This document shows, one piece after another, positions 33,114 through 41,050 of a stretch of 64,000 nucleotides of DNA; positions within the stretch are counted from its first letter, which is position 1, and each line of letters begins with the position of its first letter. Made by a program: the position numbers and the translations under genes. The notes beneath the pieces were generated by a model. It was not told the origin of the DNA. It saw nothing but the letters and a program-made list of their open reading frames with translations, and made no database searches. The stretch is from Chitinophagaceae bacterium (GTDB lineage: Bacteria; Bacteroidota; Bacteroidia; Chitinophagales; Chitinophagaceae). The DNA is taken from assembly GCA_023957125.1 (NCBI GenBank), contig JAMLHL010000002.1, positions 62,001-126,000 on the forward strand, written 5' to 3'.

Positions 33114-34790
33114 TTATTTTCTGTGTTGATCGGCTTCGTTCATGCGTATGTTCCTGCCCCGGTATTTTTTCCCGTCAATGGACCGGATCATCTGGGAAGC
33201 GGATTTTTTATCCACCTCTATCCAACTGTTCATTTCTTTGAGATCAATTTTTCCCAACGCGTCTTTTTTCAGGTCGCTCATATCCAATATGAATTGTAAA
33301 AAGCTGGCTTTATAAAATCCGTCCTTGGTACCCAGGTTCACAAATAGCCGGGTATAGTTACCATTACCTCCAAACATCCGCCCCCTCGTATCGCGCCGAA
33401 GGCTGATCTCCCGGTTCCCGGAAATTCTCCGGGATGTCCTTTCCCTGCTTTCAGGTATCCTTTCCTTCACGTTAAGGTCTTCCGCACTTTCATAATATTT
33501 CAGGAACCGCTTAAATTCAAGCGCCGCAAGCCTTTTCAATATTTCCTGTTTACTCACGTCGGCAAACTTTTCTTCGAGCATCGGAAGATAAGGTTCAAAG
33601 CTGTCATCTTCAATATCCAGTTGCATCAGGTTGTCTATGAAATGATAGAATTGTTTACGGCACACATCTTTGCCCAACGGTATTTCCAATTTGTGAAAAG
33701 GTGCCTGCACCATCCGTTCTATCTGTCTGATCTTGCCTAATTCGCGGGTATGGATGATGGTCATACAAATGCCGGTATTGCCTGCTCTCCCGGTACGCCC
33801 GCTACGATGCGTATATACCTCCACATCGTCCGGCAATTCATAATTGATAACGTGGGTTATTCCATGCACATCTATCCCCCGGGCCGCTACATCCGTTGCT
33901 ATTAGAAGCTGCAGGGTTTTGTTCCTGAAATTACCCATTACTTTATCACGCTGCTGTTGGGTCAGATCGCCGTGCAAGGCATCAATGGTATAGCCTTCCC
34001 GGGTCAGTTTTTCCGCGATGGACTGGGCATCTGCTTTGGTCCGGGTAAAAATAATACCGTAGATCCCGGGGTTAAAATCTATCAGGCGTTTTAACGCTTC
34101 ATAGCGGTGTTGCGCCCTTACTACATAATACTGATGATCTATATTTTTGTTGGCTGTATTTACTTTCCCTACCGTTATTTCAACCGGCGCCTCCATATAT
34201 TTTTTACTCACCCTCCGGATTTCCGGCGGCATGGTAGCGCTGAACAGCCAGGTGCTTTCCCGGTTCACCGTGTTTTGCAGAATAAACTCAATGTCGTCCT
34301 GGAATCCCATATTGAGCATTTCATCCGCCTCATCCAGCACCACATACCGGATATGTTCTAACTGTATGGTCTTGCGTTCTATCAGATCTATCAGTCTTCC
34401 CGGGGTAGCTACCACCAGTTGAACGCCTTTCTTCAGATCCCTGATCTGTGCGCTGATAGCGGTGCCTCCGTAAACGGCCGCCACCTGCATTCCCGGAATA
34501 TACTTTTTATAAAGCTCAATATCTTTTACTATTTGAATACACAATTCTCTTGTGGGACAAACTACCAGCGCCTGGGGATATTTTTTGTTCACATCCACCA
34601 ACTGCAGGAGTGGCAGCCCAAACGCTGCCGTTTTACCGGTTCCTGTCTGTGCCAGTCCTACCAGGTCTTTGGTGCCGCTCAATAAAACCGGGATCGCCTT
34701 TTCCTGTATGGGAGTTGGTTGTTCAAATCCTAAGACCTTAACAGCCTGAATCAAACTTTCTTCTAAACCCAACGCTTCAAATGTCATCAT
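33114..34790 (-). CDS. DEAD-box RNA helicase (DeaD/CsdA-like)
   Basis: An ATP-dependent RNA helicase of 558 residues. Motifs are Q (FEQPTPIQ), I AQTGTGKT (47–54), II DEAD (153–156), III SAT, and VI HRSGRTGRAG. The C-terminus (about 475–545: YTRLFVNLGTKDGFYKASFLQFILDMS…) is a DbpA-type RNA-binding domain, as in DeaD and DbpA, which act in ribosome assembly and cold adaptation. It sits between tyrA and the DAHP synthase gene and has its own promoter box at 34810–34817. The ending MNEADQHRK is usual. Confidence 0.93.
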   Translation of the reverse strand: MMTFEALGLEESLIQAVKVLGFEQPTPIQEKAIPVLLSGTKDLVGLAQTGTGKTAAFGLPLLQLVDVNKKYPQALVVCPTRELCIQIVKDIELYKKYIPGMQVAAVYGGTAISAQIRDLKKGVQLVVATPGRLIDLIERKTIQLEHIRYVVLDEADEMLNMGFQDDIEFILQNTVNRESTWLFSATMPPEIRRVSKKYMEAPVEITVGKVNTANKNIDHQYYVVRAQHRYEALKRLIDFNPGIYGIIFTRTKADAQSIAEKLTREGYTIDALHGDLTQQQRDKVMGNFRNKTLQLLIATDVAARGIDVHGITHVINYELPDDVEVYTHRSGRTGRAGNTGICMTIIHTRELGKIRQIERMVQAPFHKLEIPLGKDVCRKQFYHFIDNLMQLDIEDDSFEPYLPMLEEKFADVSKQEILKRLAALEFKRFLKYYESAEDLNVKERIPESRERTSRRISGNREISLRRDTRGRMFGGNGNYTRLFVNLGTKDGFYKASFLQFILDMSDLKKDALGKIDLKEMNSWIEVDKKSASQMIRSIDGKKYRGRNIRMNEADQHRK

Positions 34791-34809
34791 AAATGCTGAA
34801 AAATTTTCG

Positions 34810-34817
34810 CAAAGATA
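34810..34817 (-). promoter_or_regulatory. -7 box before the DEAD-box helicase gene
   Basis: Minus-strand TATCTTTG, 19 bp upstream of the helicase ATG at 34790, in the 79-bp gap after tyrA. The helicase and the genes after it can therefore be transcribed independently of the pheA leader. Confidence 0.6.
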
Positions 34818-34869
34818 AACACGATTTCACGGATTATCTTTATTATTTAGCTATCTCTGCCTGTCTTCT

Positions 34870-35718
34870 TTATTTGATAATACGATTTATTTTATTGGCG
34901 TTTTCCATAAGTTCCTTCAAATAATCGTATTTCTCTTTTTCTATACAACTTTTAAATTTTCGCAACTGGCTGATATGTTCATTGAGTACATCCAATACAT
35001 GCTCCCGGTTTTGCCTGAAGATCGGAAGCCACATATCAGGACTGCTTTTTGCCAGCCGCACGGTACTTTCAAAACCACCGCCCGCCAGATCGAAAATGGC
35101 ATCGTCTTCTTTTTCTTTTTCAAGTACGGTGTTGGCCAGGGCAAACGATGTGATATGAGAAATATGACTTACGTACGCGGCGTGCATGTCGTGCGATTCC
35201 GCACCCATATAGGTAACTTCCATCCCCAATAGCTGGTAAACTTTCTCAATAGTGGTTACCGCATCCGGATCGCTTTTTTCTTTTTCACAGATCACACAGG
35301 TACGGCCCGCAAACGCATCGCTAACGGCTGCTTCAGGGCCACTGTATTCGGTACCCCACATCGGGTGAGTGGCCACAAATCGTTTTCTCATCGGGTGGTC
35401 ACAGAGCGCTTCGCAAAGCGCCTGTTTTGTTGATCCGGCGTCGGCAACGATCTGCCGGTCGTTGATCATTCCCATAATTTCCTGCATTATGGGAATGGTA
35501 ACGTCCACCGGGATGGCAACATAAATAAGGTCGCTTTGCCGGACCGCCTCCTCCAGTGGAAGCGCTTTATCTATAATACCGAGGTCGAGCGCCTTTTGAA
35601 TACTCCGTTCTGTTTTGCTGACACCGATCACCTGCTTTACCAACCCTTTCTCTTTCAGGATAAGACCGAATGACCCGCCGATCAAACCTACGCCAACTAT
35701 CGTAATAGTATTGAACAT
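34870..35718 (-). CDS. tyrA: Prephenate dehydrogenase
   Basis: Oxidises prephenate to 4-hydroxyphenylpyruvate for tyrosine. The 282-residue protein begins with an NAD-binding GVGLIGG (9–15). FVATHPMWGTEYSGPEAA carries the substrate-binding His/Gly region, and HDMHAAYVSHISHITSFALA is the helical-domain signature. It has no ACT domain. The ATG directly follows the aminotransferase stop codon, so the two are coupled. Confidence 0.93.
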   Translation of the reverse strand: MFNTITIVGVGLIGGSFGLILKEKGLVKQVIGVSKTERSIQKALDLGIIDKALPLEEAVRQSDLIYVAIPVDVTIPIMQEIMGMINDRQIVADAGSTKQALCEALCDHPMRKRFVATHPMWGTEYSGPEAAVSDAFAGRTCVICEKEKSDPDAVTTIEKVYQLLGMEVTYMGAESHDMHAAYVSHISHITSFALANTVLEKEKEDDAIFDLAGGGFESTVRLAKSSPDMWLPIFRQNREHVLDVLNEHISQLRKFKSCIEKEKYDYLKELMENANKINRIIK

Positions 35719-36906
35719 CTATTTGCTTTTTCTACTCATTAACGTTTTAATTCTTTCCGTGCTTTCTTCTATTTTCTGCTCCGTGCAGCAAAGGCTTATT
35801 CTCACATAATCGTTGCCTGCGCTACCGAATATCCCCCCGGGCGTTATAAAAACACCCGCGTTATACAACACCTCATCACTCAGCGCATAACCGTCTTTAT
35901 ATTTTGCGGGAACCTTCGCCCATATAAACATTCCTGCCTGATGGGTTGAAAAACTGCAACCCAGGGTTTGCAACAGCGTCTGCGCCTTTTCTCTTCTGCT
36001 CCGGTATAGGGTATTCAACTGATGGTACCAGTCTTTTCCCAGGCTCAAAGCTTTTGCTGCAGCCAACTGAACGGGCAGGAACATGCCGCTGTCCATATTG
36101 CTTTTGAACCGGAGTATTTCATCAATCCGCTCTTTTGCACCGCACAACATACCCACCCGCCAGCCGGCCATGTTTTGCGACTTGCTCAGGGAATTTAATT
36201 CAACAGCCACTTCCTTCGCATCCTTTGCGTTTAAAATACTCAGCGGATGATCATTCAGAATAAAGCTATACGGATTGTCATGCACAAGCAAAACCTTATT
36301 CTTTTTTGCGAAGGCTACCAGTGATTCAAAAAAAGAAGTGGTGGGCAACTGTCCGGTGGGCATATGCGGATAATTAACAAAAAGCAGCCGGAAGGGCTGT
36401 GGGCTGTCCGAAGCGGCCATTTGTTTTTCGAGTTGTTCCAGGTCCGGCAACCAGTTGTTTTTTTCCTCCAGCCTGTATTTCACGATCTTTCCCCCCGCAA
36501 GCCGGGCAGCGCTGCTGTAGGTTGGATAGCCCGGATCCGGCACGTACACCTCATCTCCTTCATTTATGTAAGCCATGCAGATATGCATAATCCCTTCTTT
36601 ACTCCCTATCAGCGGCAGCACTTCGGTATCGGGATCCAGCTTTACATCGTACCACGTATTGTACCACGCGGCCATGGCCTGGCGTAAAACCGGTACTCCT
36701 TTGTAGCTTTGATAGCCATGAACATTGGATTTGGCGCTTTCATCCTGCAGAGTTTTAATCACTTCCGGGTGAGGAGGCATGTCGGGACTTCCTATTCCAA
36801 GGCTGATGATCTGCTTCCCTTGTTTGTTCAATGCTTCGATCTCTCTGAGTTTTTTTGAGAAATAATATTCGCCAATCCCTTCTAACCGTTTTGCTGTGGA
36901 TATCAT
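35719..36906 (-). CDS. PLP-dependent class I aminotransferase
   Basis: A fold-type I aminotransferase of 395 residues from the ATG at 36906 (MISTAKRLEGIGEYYFSKKL). A TTG at 36945 would extend the frame by 13 residues and overlap pheA, but the family starts near SKRLEGIGEYYFSKKLREI. The PLP lysine is in SLSKSQNMAGWRVGM. Position between pheA and tyrA suggests it converts phenylpyruvate and 4-hydroxyphenylpyruvate to Phe and Tyr; other substrates (such as LL-diaminopimelate-type) are possible by family. Confidence 0.88.
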   Translation of the reverse strand: MISTAKRLEGIGEYYFSKKLREIEALNKQGKQIISLGIGSPDMPPHPEVIKTLQDESAKSNVHGYQSYKGVPVLRQAMAAWYNTWYDVKLDPDTEVLPLIGSKEGIMHICMAYINEGDEVYVPDPGYPTYSSAARLAGGKIVKYRLEEKNNWLPDLEQLEKQMAASDSPQPFRLLFVNYPHMPTGQLPTTSFFESLVAFAKKNKVLLVHDNPYSFILNDHPLSILNAKDAKEVAVELNSLSKSQNMAGWRVGMLCGAKERIDEILRFKSNMDSGMFLPVQLAAAKALSLGKDWYHQLNTLYRSRREKAQTLLQTLGCSFSTHQAGMFIWAKVPAKYKDGYALSDEVLYNAGVFITPGGIFGSAGNDYVRISLCCTEQKIEESTERIKTLMSRKSK

Positions 36907-36941
36907 ATACTTTGTAAATTGGTAAATGTTGGGCAATAAGA

Positions 36942-37859
36942 TCAATGGTGCGCTCCTTTTTTGTACACGCCGAATATCTTCAGATCTTCCGTGAGCAACT
37001 TCATTTCTTTTATTACCTGGTAAAACTGATGTAAAGAATCAAATTCCATATCGGCATAAAAGGCATATTTAAAATCGGAACCGGGCAGGGGAGCGCTTTG
37101 CAGTTTGCTCAGATTGATATTTCCTTCCGCAATCTTTGTAAGTACTTTGGCGAGGCTGCCCTGTGAATGATCGGTATGGAAGATCACGGACGCTTTATTG
37201 GCATTTTCCACTACCTCCGCCAGGTCTTCGTGCTGCAACACCAAAAAACGGGTGTAATTGTGGGTAAGTGTATGGATATCCGGCGCCAGAACATCCAGGT
37301 TGTAAAGTTCAGCGGCCAAGGTGCTGGCAATAGCTGCCACGTGTTTGCTTTTGTGCTGGTGGATATGTTTGGCGCTTAAAGCCGTATCCTCTGTTTCTAC
37401 CAGTTTCCAGTTGTGCCGGTCCAGGAATTCCAGGCATTGCTGGAGCGCCATGGGATGGGAGTGCACCTCTTTGATATCGGCCAGTTGAACGCCCGGGCAA
37501 ACCAGCAGGTTTTGTCTTACCTCGAGGTAAATTTCCCCCACAATTTTTAATTTGCTCTTCCGGAGCAGGTTATAGTTAGGCAGGATACTTCCGGCTATGG
37601 AGTTTTCAATAGCCATTACCGCGCCATCACTCTGCTTCTTGCTGGATGCGATTTTTACCACGTCTCCAAAAGTTGCGCAGCAGATAACGGCGGTATTTTT
37701 CCCGAAAAAATGATTGGCTGCCGCCTGGTGAAAACTGCCTTCATAACCCTGGATGGCAACCACCACCTGTTGGTCTTCCGGCACCGCCGCGCTTGTATCA
37801 GCCGCAATGGTGGTGGAAGAATTTTCTTTTTCCTGAACGATCTCCTTCGTATTACTCAT
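36942..37859 (-). CDS. pheA: Prephenate dehydratase
   Basis: Converts prephenate to phenylpyruvate for phenylalanine. The 305-residue protein starts with a low-complexity stretch of about 30 residues, then VAIQGYEGSFHQAAANHFFG. The catalytic NYTRF (TRF motif) precedes a C-terminal ACT domain (ASVIFHTDHSQGSLAKVLTKIAEGNI) that should bind Phe for feedback control. There is no fused chorismate mutase; that activity is on the DAHP synthase. It is the first structural gene after the Phe/Tyr leader and attenuator. Confidence 0.94.
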   Translation of the reverse strand: MSNTKEIVQEKENSSTTIAADTSAAVPEDQQVVVAIQGYEGSFHQAAANHFFGKNTAVICCATFGDVVKIASSKKQSDGAVMAIENSIAGSILPNYNLLRKSKLKIVGEIYLEVRQNLLVCPGVQLADIKEVHSHPMALQQCLEFLDRHNWKLVETEDTALSAKHIHQHKSKHVAAIASTLAAELYNLDVLAPDIHTLTHNYTRFLVLQHEDLAEVVENANKASVIFHTDHSQGSLAKVLTKIAEGNINLSKLQSAPLPGSDFKYAFYADMEFDSLHQFYQVIKEMKLLTEDLKIFGVYKKGAHH

Positions 37860-37894
37860 ATAATGTTTATATAATATACTGTGTAAAAATTCAT

Positions 37895-37921
37895 AAAAAA
37901 AATCCCGGTATTAAACCGGGA
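37895..37921 (-). terminator. Attenuator terminator before pheA
   Basis: On the minus strand TCCCGGT (37921–37915), loop TTAAT, ACCGGGA (37909–37903), then eight Ts (37902–37895). Outward A-U and G·U pairs extend the stem to 9 bp. It is a Rho-independent terminator, 35 bp upstream of pheA. Its 5' arm can instead pair with ACCGGGA at 37977–37971 inside the leader peptide gene, forming a competing antiterminator of equal length. Confidence 0.88.
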
Positions 37922-37946
37922 CTCTTTATGTTGAATGATTTCAGCT

Positions 37947-38033
37947 TTATTTATTTTTCAACAAAAGCAATCCCGGTCTACCGGTAAAGTAGAAATAAAA
38001 ATAAAAGAATCCGTATGCTTTTGTAATGTTCAT
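37947..38033 (-). CDS. Phe/Tyr leader peptide of the pheA operon
   Basis: A 28-codon frame from ATG 38033 to TAA 37949–37947. The product contains the run YGFFYFYFYF: five Phe and four Tyr codons among codons 7–16, using both TTT/TTC and TAT/TAC. Directly after the run, ACCGGT (37985–37980) and ACCGGGA (37977–37971) can pair with each other, and the second can pair with the terminator arm at 37921–37915. This is the layout of a leader peptide whose translation senses charged tRNA-Phe and tRNA-Tyr. When either is short, the ribosome would stall and the antiterminator would form. No Trp codon is present, matching the Phe/Tyr genes downstream. No database family is known to me for this peptide. 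Confidence 0.88.
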   Translation of the reverse strand: MNITKAYGFFYFYFYFTGRPGLLLLKNK

Positions 38034-38040
38034 TGCGATG

Positions 38041-38048
38041 CAAAGATA
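38041..38048 (-). promoter_or_regulatory. -7 box of the pheA leader transcript
   Basis: Minus-strand TATCTTTG ends 7 bp before the leader peptide ATG. A TTTG lies 17 bp upstream of the box. The start site expected a few bases downstream would make the leader mRNA almost leaderless. The upstream terminator at 38091–38120 isolates this promoter from the lipoprotein gene. Confidence 0.75.
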
Positions 38049-38090
38049 ATACATAAAACAAATACAAATGAATTTTGTTCTATTTTTTTT

Positions 38091-38120
38091 AAAAAAATGC
38101 CACTCCTGAAAAGGAGTGGC
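38091..38120 (-). terminator. Terminator of the small lipoprotein gene
   Basis: On the minus strand GCCACTCC (38120–38113), loop TTTTCA, GGAGTGGC (38106–38099), an A, then seven Ts. A perfect 8-bp stem and T-run form a standard intrinsic terminator, 39 bp after the stop codon of the gene at 38160. Confidence 0.9.
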
Positions 38121-38159
38121 CTCAACGATTGCTTGCCATATAAAAAAACTTGGGATCGC

Positions 38160-38390
38160 TTATTGCTTAACCGCTTCTTTTGCAGCATCAGCAGCAGCCT
38201 TTACGGAATCCACGGCAGCACCGGCAGCAGTCTGTAAAGAGTCAATAGCGGCGCCGGCATCGGCTTTAATACTGTCAACGGTAGCTTCGGCAGCAGTTTT
38301 TACGCTGTCAAGTACGGGATCAGTGGATTCACTTGCATTGTTGCAGGCTGCAAAAGCGCCTATAGCTAAAATAACCAATAGCTTTTTCAT
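38160..38390 (-). CDS. Small Ala-rich lipoprotein
   Basis: A 76-residue lipoprotein from the ATG at 38390 (MKKLLVILAIGAFAAC, Cys16 lipidated); the frame upstream to 38504 is not family-like. The mature part is made of 11-residue units of the type DSVKAAAEATV / DSIKADAGAAI / DSLQTAAGAAV, which give an amphipathic coiled coil like Lpp-type or apolipoprotein-like helices. A role in the envelope is likely but unproven. It is divergent from the sigma factor gene. Confidence 0.82.
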   Translation of the reverse strand: MKKLLVILAIGAFAACNNASESTDPVLDSVKTAAEATVDSIKADAGAAIDSLQTAAGAAVDSVKAAADAAKEAVKQ

Positions 38391-38528
38391 TCTGATTGTT
38401 TTGAATAGTTTTATAAAGAAATCTATCTTTAATACGAGAGGGGAAAAAAGGTAACCCTCTTTTTTTAAATTATTTTTTAACCAATTTTGGGTTACTATTT
38501 GCACTATTAAAGTATTAATACCGGCTAA

Positions 38529-39098
38529 GTGGATAATATTCTTAAAGAACAGGAATTGATCAGGGGATTATCATTGAACGATAAAAAGGCGGTGGCTTGT
38601 ATATATGAAGATAATTATAGCCTGATCCGAAACCTGGTTGTCAGGAATAACGGAACGGAAGATGACGCTAAAGATATATTCCAGGAGGCTTTGATAGTGC
38701 TGTACGAAAAATCCAAAACGGGGTCGTTTGAGCTCAACTGCCAGATCAAAACGTATTTGTATGCCGTGGGCAGAAGGCTGTGGTTAAAGCGTTTACAATA
38801 CAACAACCGCTATGATCTGCAGGTTCCCGGTTTTGAAGATTCGGTACACCCCGAAGAAGATCTGGAACTGCACGAAAAAAGGAACAATGAATTTGGGATG
38901 ATGGAGCATGCGTTGTCGGATCTTGGCGAGCCCTGCAGAAGCTTACTGGAAGCATATTATATGCAGAAGCAGAATATGCAGGACATAGCGGTCCGTTTTG
39001 GCTATACAAATGCAGATAATGCTAAAAATCAAAAATACAAATGTTTGTTGCGGCTAAGAAAACTATTTTTTGCACAATATAAAAAGGAAGGAAAATGA
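38529..39098 (+). CDS. ECF-type RNA polymerase sigma factor
   Basis: An alternative sigma factor of 189 residues starting at GTG 38529. Region 2 includes DAKDIFQEALIVLYEK (the conserved 2.2 core), and region 4 is a HTH (LLEAYYMQKQNMQDIAVRFGYTNADNAKNQKYKCLLRLRKLF). It has the sigma-70 family layout of ECF factors. Its stop overlaps the start of the following membrane protease gene by 4 bp (ATGA), which points to a joint sigma/regulator unit. A possible + strand hairpin with T-run (AGAGGG…CCCTCT, near 38441–38464) lies in the upstream region. Confidence 0.88.
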   Translation: MDNILKEQELIRGLSLNDKKAVACIYEDNYSLIRNLVVRNNGTEDDAKDIFQEALIVLYEKSKTGSFELNCQIKTYLYAVGRRLWLKRLQYNNRYDLQVPGFEDSVHPEEDLELHEKRNNEFGMMEHALSDLGEPCRSLLEAYYMQKQNMQDIAVRFGYTNADNAKNQKYKCLLRLRKLFFAQYKKEGK

Positions 39099-40192
39099 AT
39101 GATATCCGTTTAGCAGAAATGGTGGAACGGTACCTTGATGGAGCGCTGTCGAACGAAGAAAAGATATTGTTTGAAGAGCTGAGAAAAACCCGCCCGGAAG
39201 TGGACCAGGAAGTGGTGGAACACCGATTCTTTATGAATCAGATGGAGCGATATGAACAGGATAAGCAATTTCGATCTTCGATAGACGAGGTGCACTCGCG
39301 GTTAATGGAGGAAGGAAAGATAGGAAGGGAACCCGGGAGTTCCAAAGTTTTCTATTTGTGGAACCGTTATCGCAGAACCATTGCTGTAGCCGCCTCTATC
39401 GCAGGCATCACCGCTCTTATTATCAGTGGTATGATCAGTTCGCTGACGCCCAAAACAGATAAAGCAAAAATAGAGTACCTGGGGCGCAAGATTGACATCC
39501 TGGAAAGGGATCAGAATCATACCCGGCGGGAACTGTCTGACGTAAAAAATAAGATTGAGATCCCAGGTGTGCCGGCGAAATTCGGGGGAACCGGATTCCT
39601 GATTGATGCTAAAGGATACCTGGTAACCAACGCGCATGTAGTGAATAAAGCGGCCAGGGTAACGGTGCAGAGTAAGTCGGGAGTGGAGCTCAACGCCGAT
39701 ATCGTGTATTCGGATGACAGCATGGATATTGCGATCCTGAAGATCAGCGACAGTTTATATAAACCCCTGACAGGCTTGCCTTATTATATCAATAATAAAA
39801 CGACCACAGACCTTGCGGAAGCGATTTTTACGCTGGGCTATCCGAGAGATGAAATTGTTTATGGTGAGGGATACCTGAGCGCTAAAACGGGGTACAACGG
39901 TGATACGCTTACCTGCCAGATCTCTATCTCTGCGAATCCCGGCAACAGCGGCGGGCCGGTTATTAATAAAGATGGCGAGGTAATTGGCATTTTAAGCACC
40001 AGGGAAACGAGCGCCGACGGTGTTGTATTCGCTATTAAGTCTAAAAGCATTTTTAAAGCAGTGGAAGCATTGAAGAAGGAAAACAGCAATCGGCAGATCA
40101 AGCTTCCTTCGGCTTCTTTATTAAAGCACATGGAGAGAACCCAACAGGTGAAGAAGATTGAAAATTGTGTGTTTATGGTGAAAGGATATTGA
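39095..40192 (+). CDS. Membrane-anchored trypsin-like protease with anti-sigma-like N-terminus
   Basis: A 365-residue protein. Residues 1–75 (RLAEMVERYLDGALSNEEKILFEELRKTRPEV…) look like the cytoplasmic part of an anti-sigma factor. Residues 95–115 are one transmembrane helix. Residues 125–155 are a coiled coil. Residues 163–345 are an HtrA-type serine protease with His181 (TNAHVV), Asp211 (MDIAILK) and Ser285 (GNSGGPV). No PDZ domain follows. The protease would lie in the periplasm and the N-terminus in the cytoplasm, so one protein could both hold the sigma factor and sense or cleave envelope signals. That role is inference; the domain calls are by motif. Confidence 0.85.
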   Translation: MNDIRLAEMVERYLDGALSNEEKILFEELRKTRPEVDQEVVEHRFFMNQMERYEQDKQFRSSIDEVHSRLMEEGKIGREPGSSKVFYLWNRYRRTIAVAASIAGITALIISGMISSLTPKTDKAKIEYLGRKIDILERDQNHTRRELSDVKNKIEIPGVPAKFGGTGFLIDAKGYLVTNAHVVNKAARVTVQSKSGVELNADIVYSDDSMDIAILKISDSLYKPLTGLPYYINNKTTTDLAEAIFTLGYPRDEIVYGEGYLSAKTGYNGDTLTCQISISANPGNSGGPVINKDGEVIGILSTRETSADGVVFAIKSKSIFKAVEALKKENSNRQIKLPSASLLKHMERTQQVKKIENCVFMVKGY

Positions 40193-40227
40193 GCGGGTTT
40201 GAAGTGTTTAGTTAGGGAGTTTGCGGT

Positions 40228-40365
40228 TCGACTGGAAGCTCACCGCTCATGGCTGATAGCAGGGTACAAGTTGCAGGATACCGGCACACTGCACAACCTG
40301 AAACTTGGGACCTGCAACCTGCAACTTGAACCCTGTAACCTGGGACCTAAAACCTGCAGCCCCGA
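40228..40365. repeat. Degenerate intergenic repeat cluster
   Basis: Contains a block ggaagctcaccgctcatggctg (40233–40254) related to one at 46492–46513, followed by units of the type TGCAACCTG / GAAACTTGGGACC / TGTAACCTGGGACC repeated about six times to 40359. It has no coding appearance and lies between convergent genes. Confidence 0.6.
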
Positions 40366-40368
40366 CAG

Positions 40369-40767
40369 CTACAGGATCTCCACCGGCTTGTTAAAGGATT
40401 GTGCCAGGGTGTACATAATGTTCCAGGATTCTCGGCAGGGGCTTCCGGGCGTGCCTGAATCGGTAATAGGAGTGGAATTGGGTGCTTTGCCGGTTTCTAT
40501 ATAATCCCCGGTCAGCAATATATTTTCGTCTTTTATCTTCGCTTTGATTTGTGTTGCCACATTGAGGTTGGGAGCGTTTTTTGGATAGGTGATAATAGTG
40601 CTTAGTGAGCCTTCGCTTTTTTCGATTGTGAAGCCGGCGTCCAAAAAAACGCGAATCAATTGTTGCAGACTTACACCCTGGATCCTGATCGTATGGCTGC
40701 CCTCAGATTGACTGAACACGGCAAAAGGCCCGGCTGCTAAAAGTAAAATGATAAATATCTTCTTCAT
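40369..40767 (-). CDS. Secreted protein of unknown function
   Basis: A 132-residue exported protein with signal peptide (KKIFIILLLAAGPFAVFSQ|SEG). The mature domain alternates strands and helices: SLQQLIRVFLDAGFTIEKSEGSLSTIITYPK, then VATQIKAKIKDENILLTGDYIETG, then SWNIMYTLAQSFNKPVEIL. The pattern recalls small periplasmic proteins of Bacteroidota, but no family can be named. It is convergent with the protease gene across a repeat cluster. Confidence 0.65.
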   Translation of the reverse strand: MKKIFIILLLAAGPFAVFSQSEGSHTIRIQGVSLQQLIRVFLDAGFTIEKSEGSLSTIITYPKNAPNLNVATQIKAKIKDENILLTGDYIETGKAPNSTPITDSGTPGSPCRESWNIMYTLAQSFNKPVEIL

Positions 40768-40812
40768 AAGAGGTCTGTTGTCCTGCAGGCTCTAATTTAC
40801 AATAATTATTCA

Positions 40813-41004
40813 TTAATGCAGGTTTTTGTAATTAACTTTTTCGAAAAAATGAAAGTAGGTGAGTTGGTCAATTTCTAAAGCTGATGCCTTTTCGTAAAAC
40901 TCATCCGTTACAAAAGCGACAAAAACAGTACCGTAAAAGTCGTTGAAACGTTCCTTTATTTTTCCTTCGTGCGGATAAATATTTTTATATGTGAAAATTG
41001 CCGT
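40813..41004 (-). pseudogene. Gene remnant (C-terminal fragment)
   Basis: A 63-codon open frame without a start codon, between an in-frame TGA (41007–41005) and a TAA (40815–40813). The translated text (…PHEGKIKERFNDFYGTVFVAF, then TDEFYEKASALEIDQL, then FFEKVNYKNLH) has the composition of a real protein end, not of random sequence. The 5' part is missing where the restriction-modification segment begins at about 41.0 kb. It may be the broken end of a gene interrupted by insertion of that segment. Family not recognised. Confidence 0.5.
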
Positions 41005-41050
41005 TCATGAAATTGGTGCCAACGTCCGGCCTATTTGCAAAGGCACGGCA

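Noticed and set aside
36906..36945. TTG start for the aminotransferase
   Set aside because: The family aligns from the ATG at 36906; the TTG would add residues without similarity.
37895..37921. Hairpin as terminator of the lipoprotein gene at 38160
   Set aside because: That gene has its own terminator at 38091–38120, and a promoter lies between the two; the hairpin belongs to the pheA leader.
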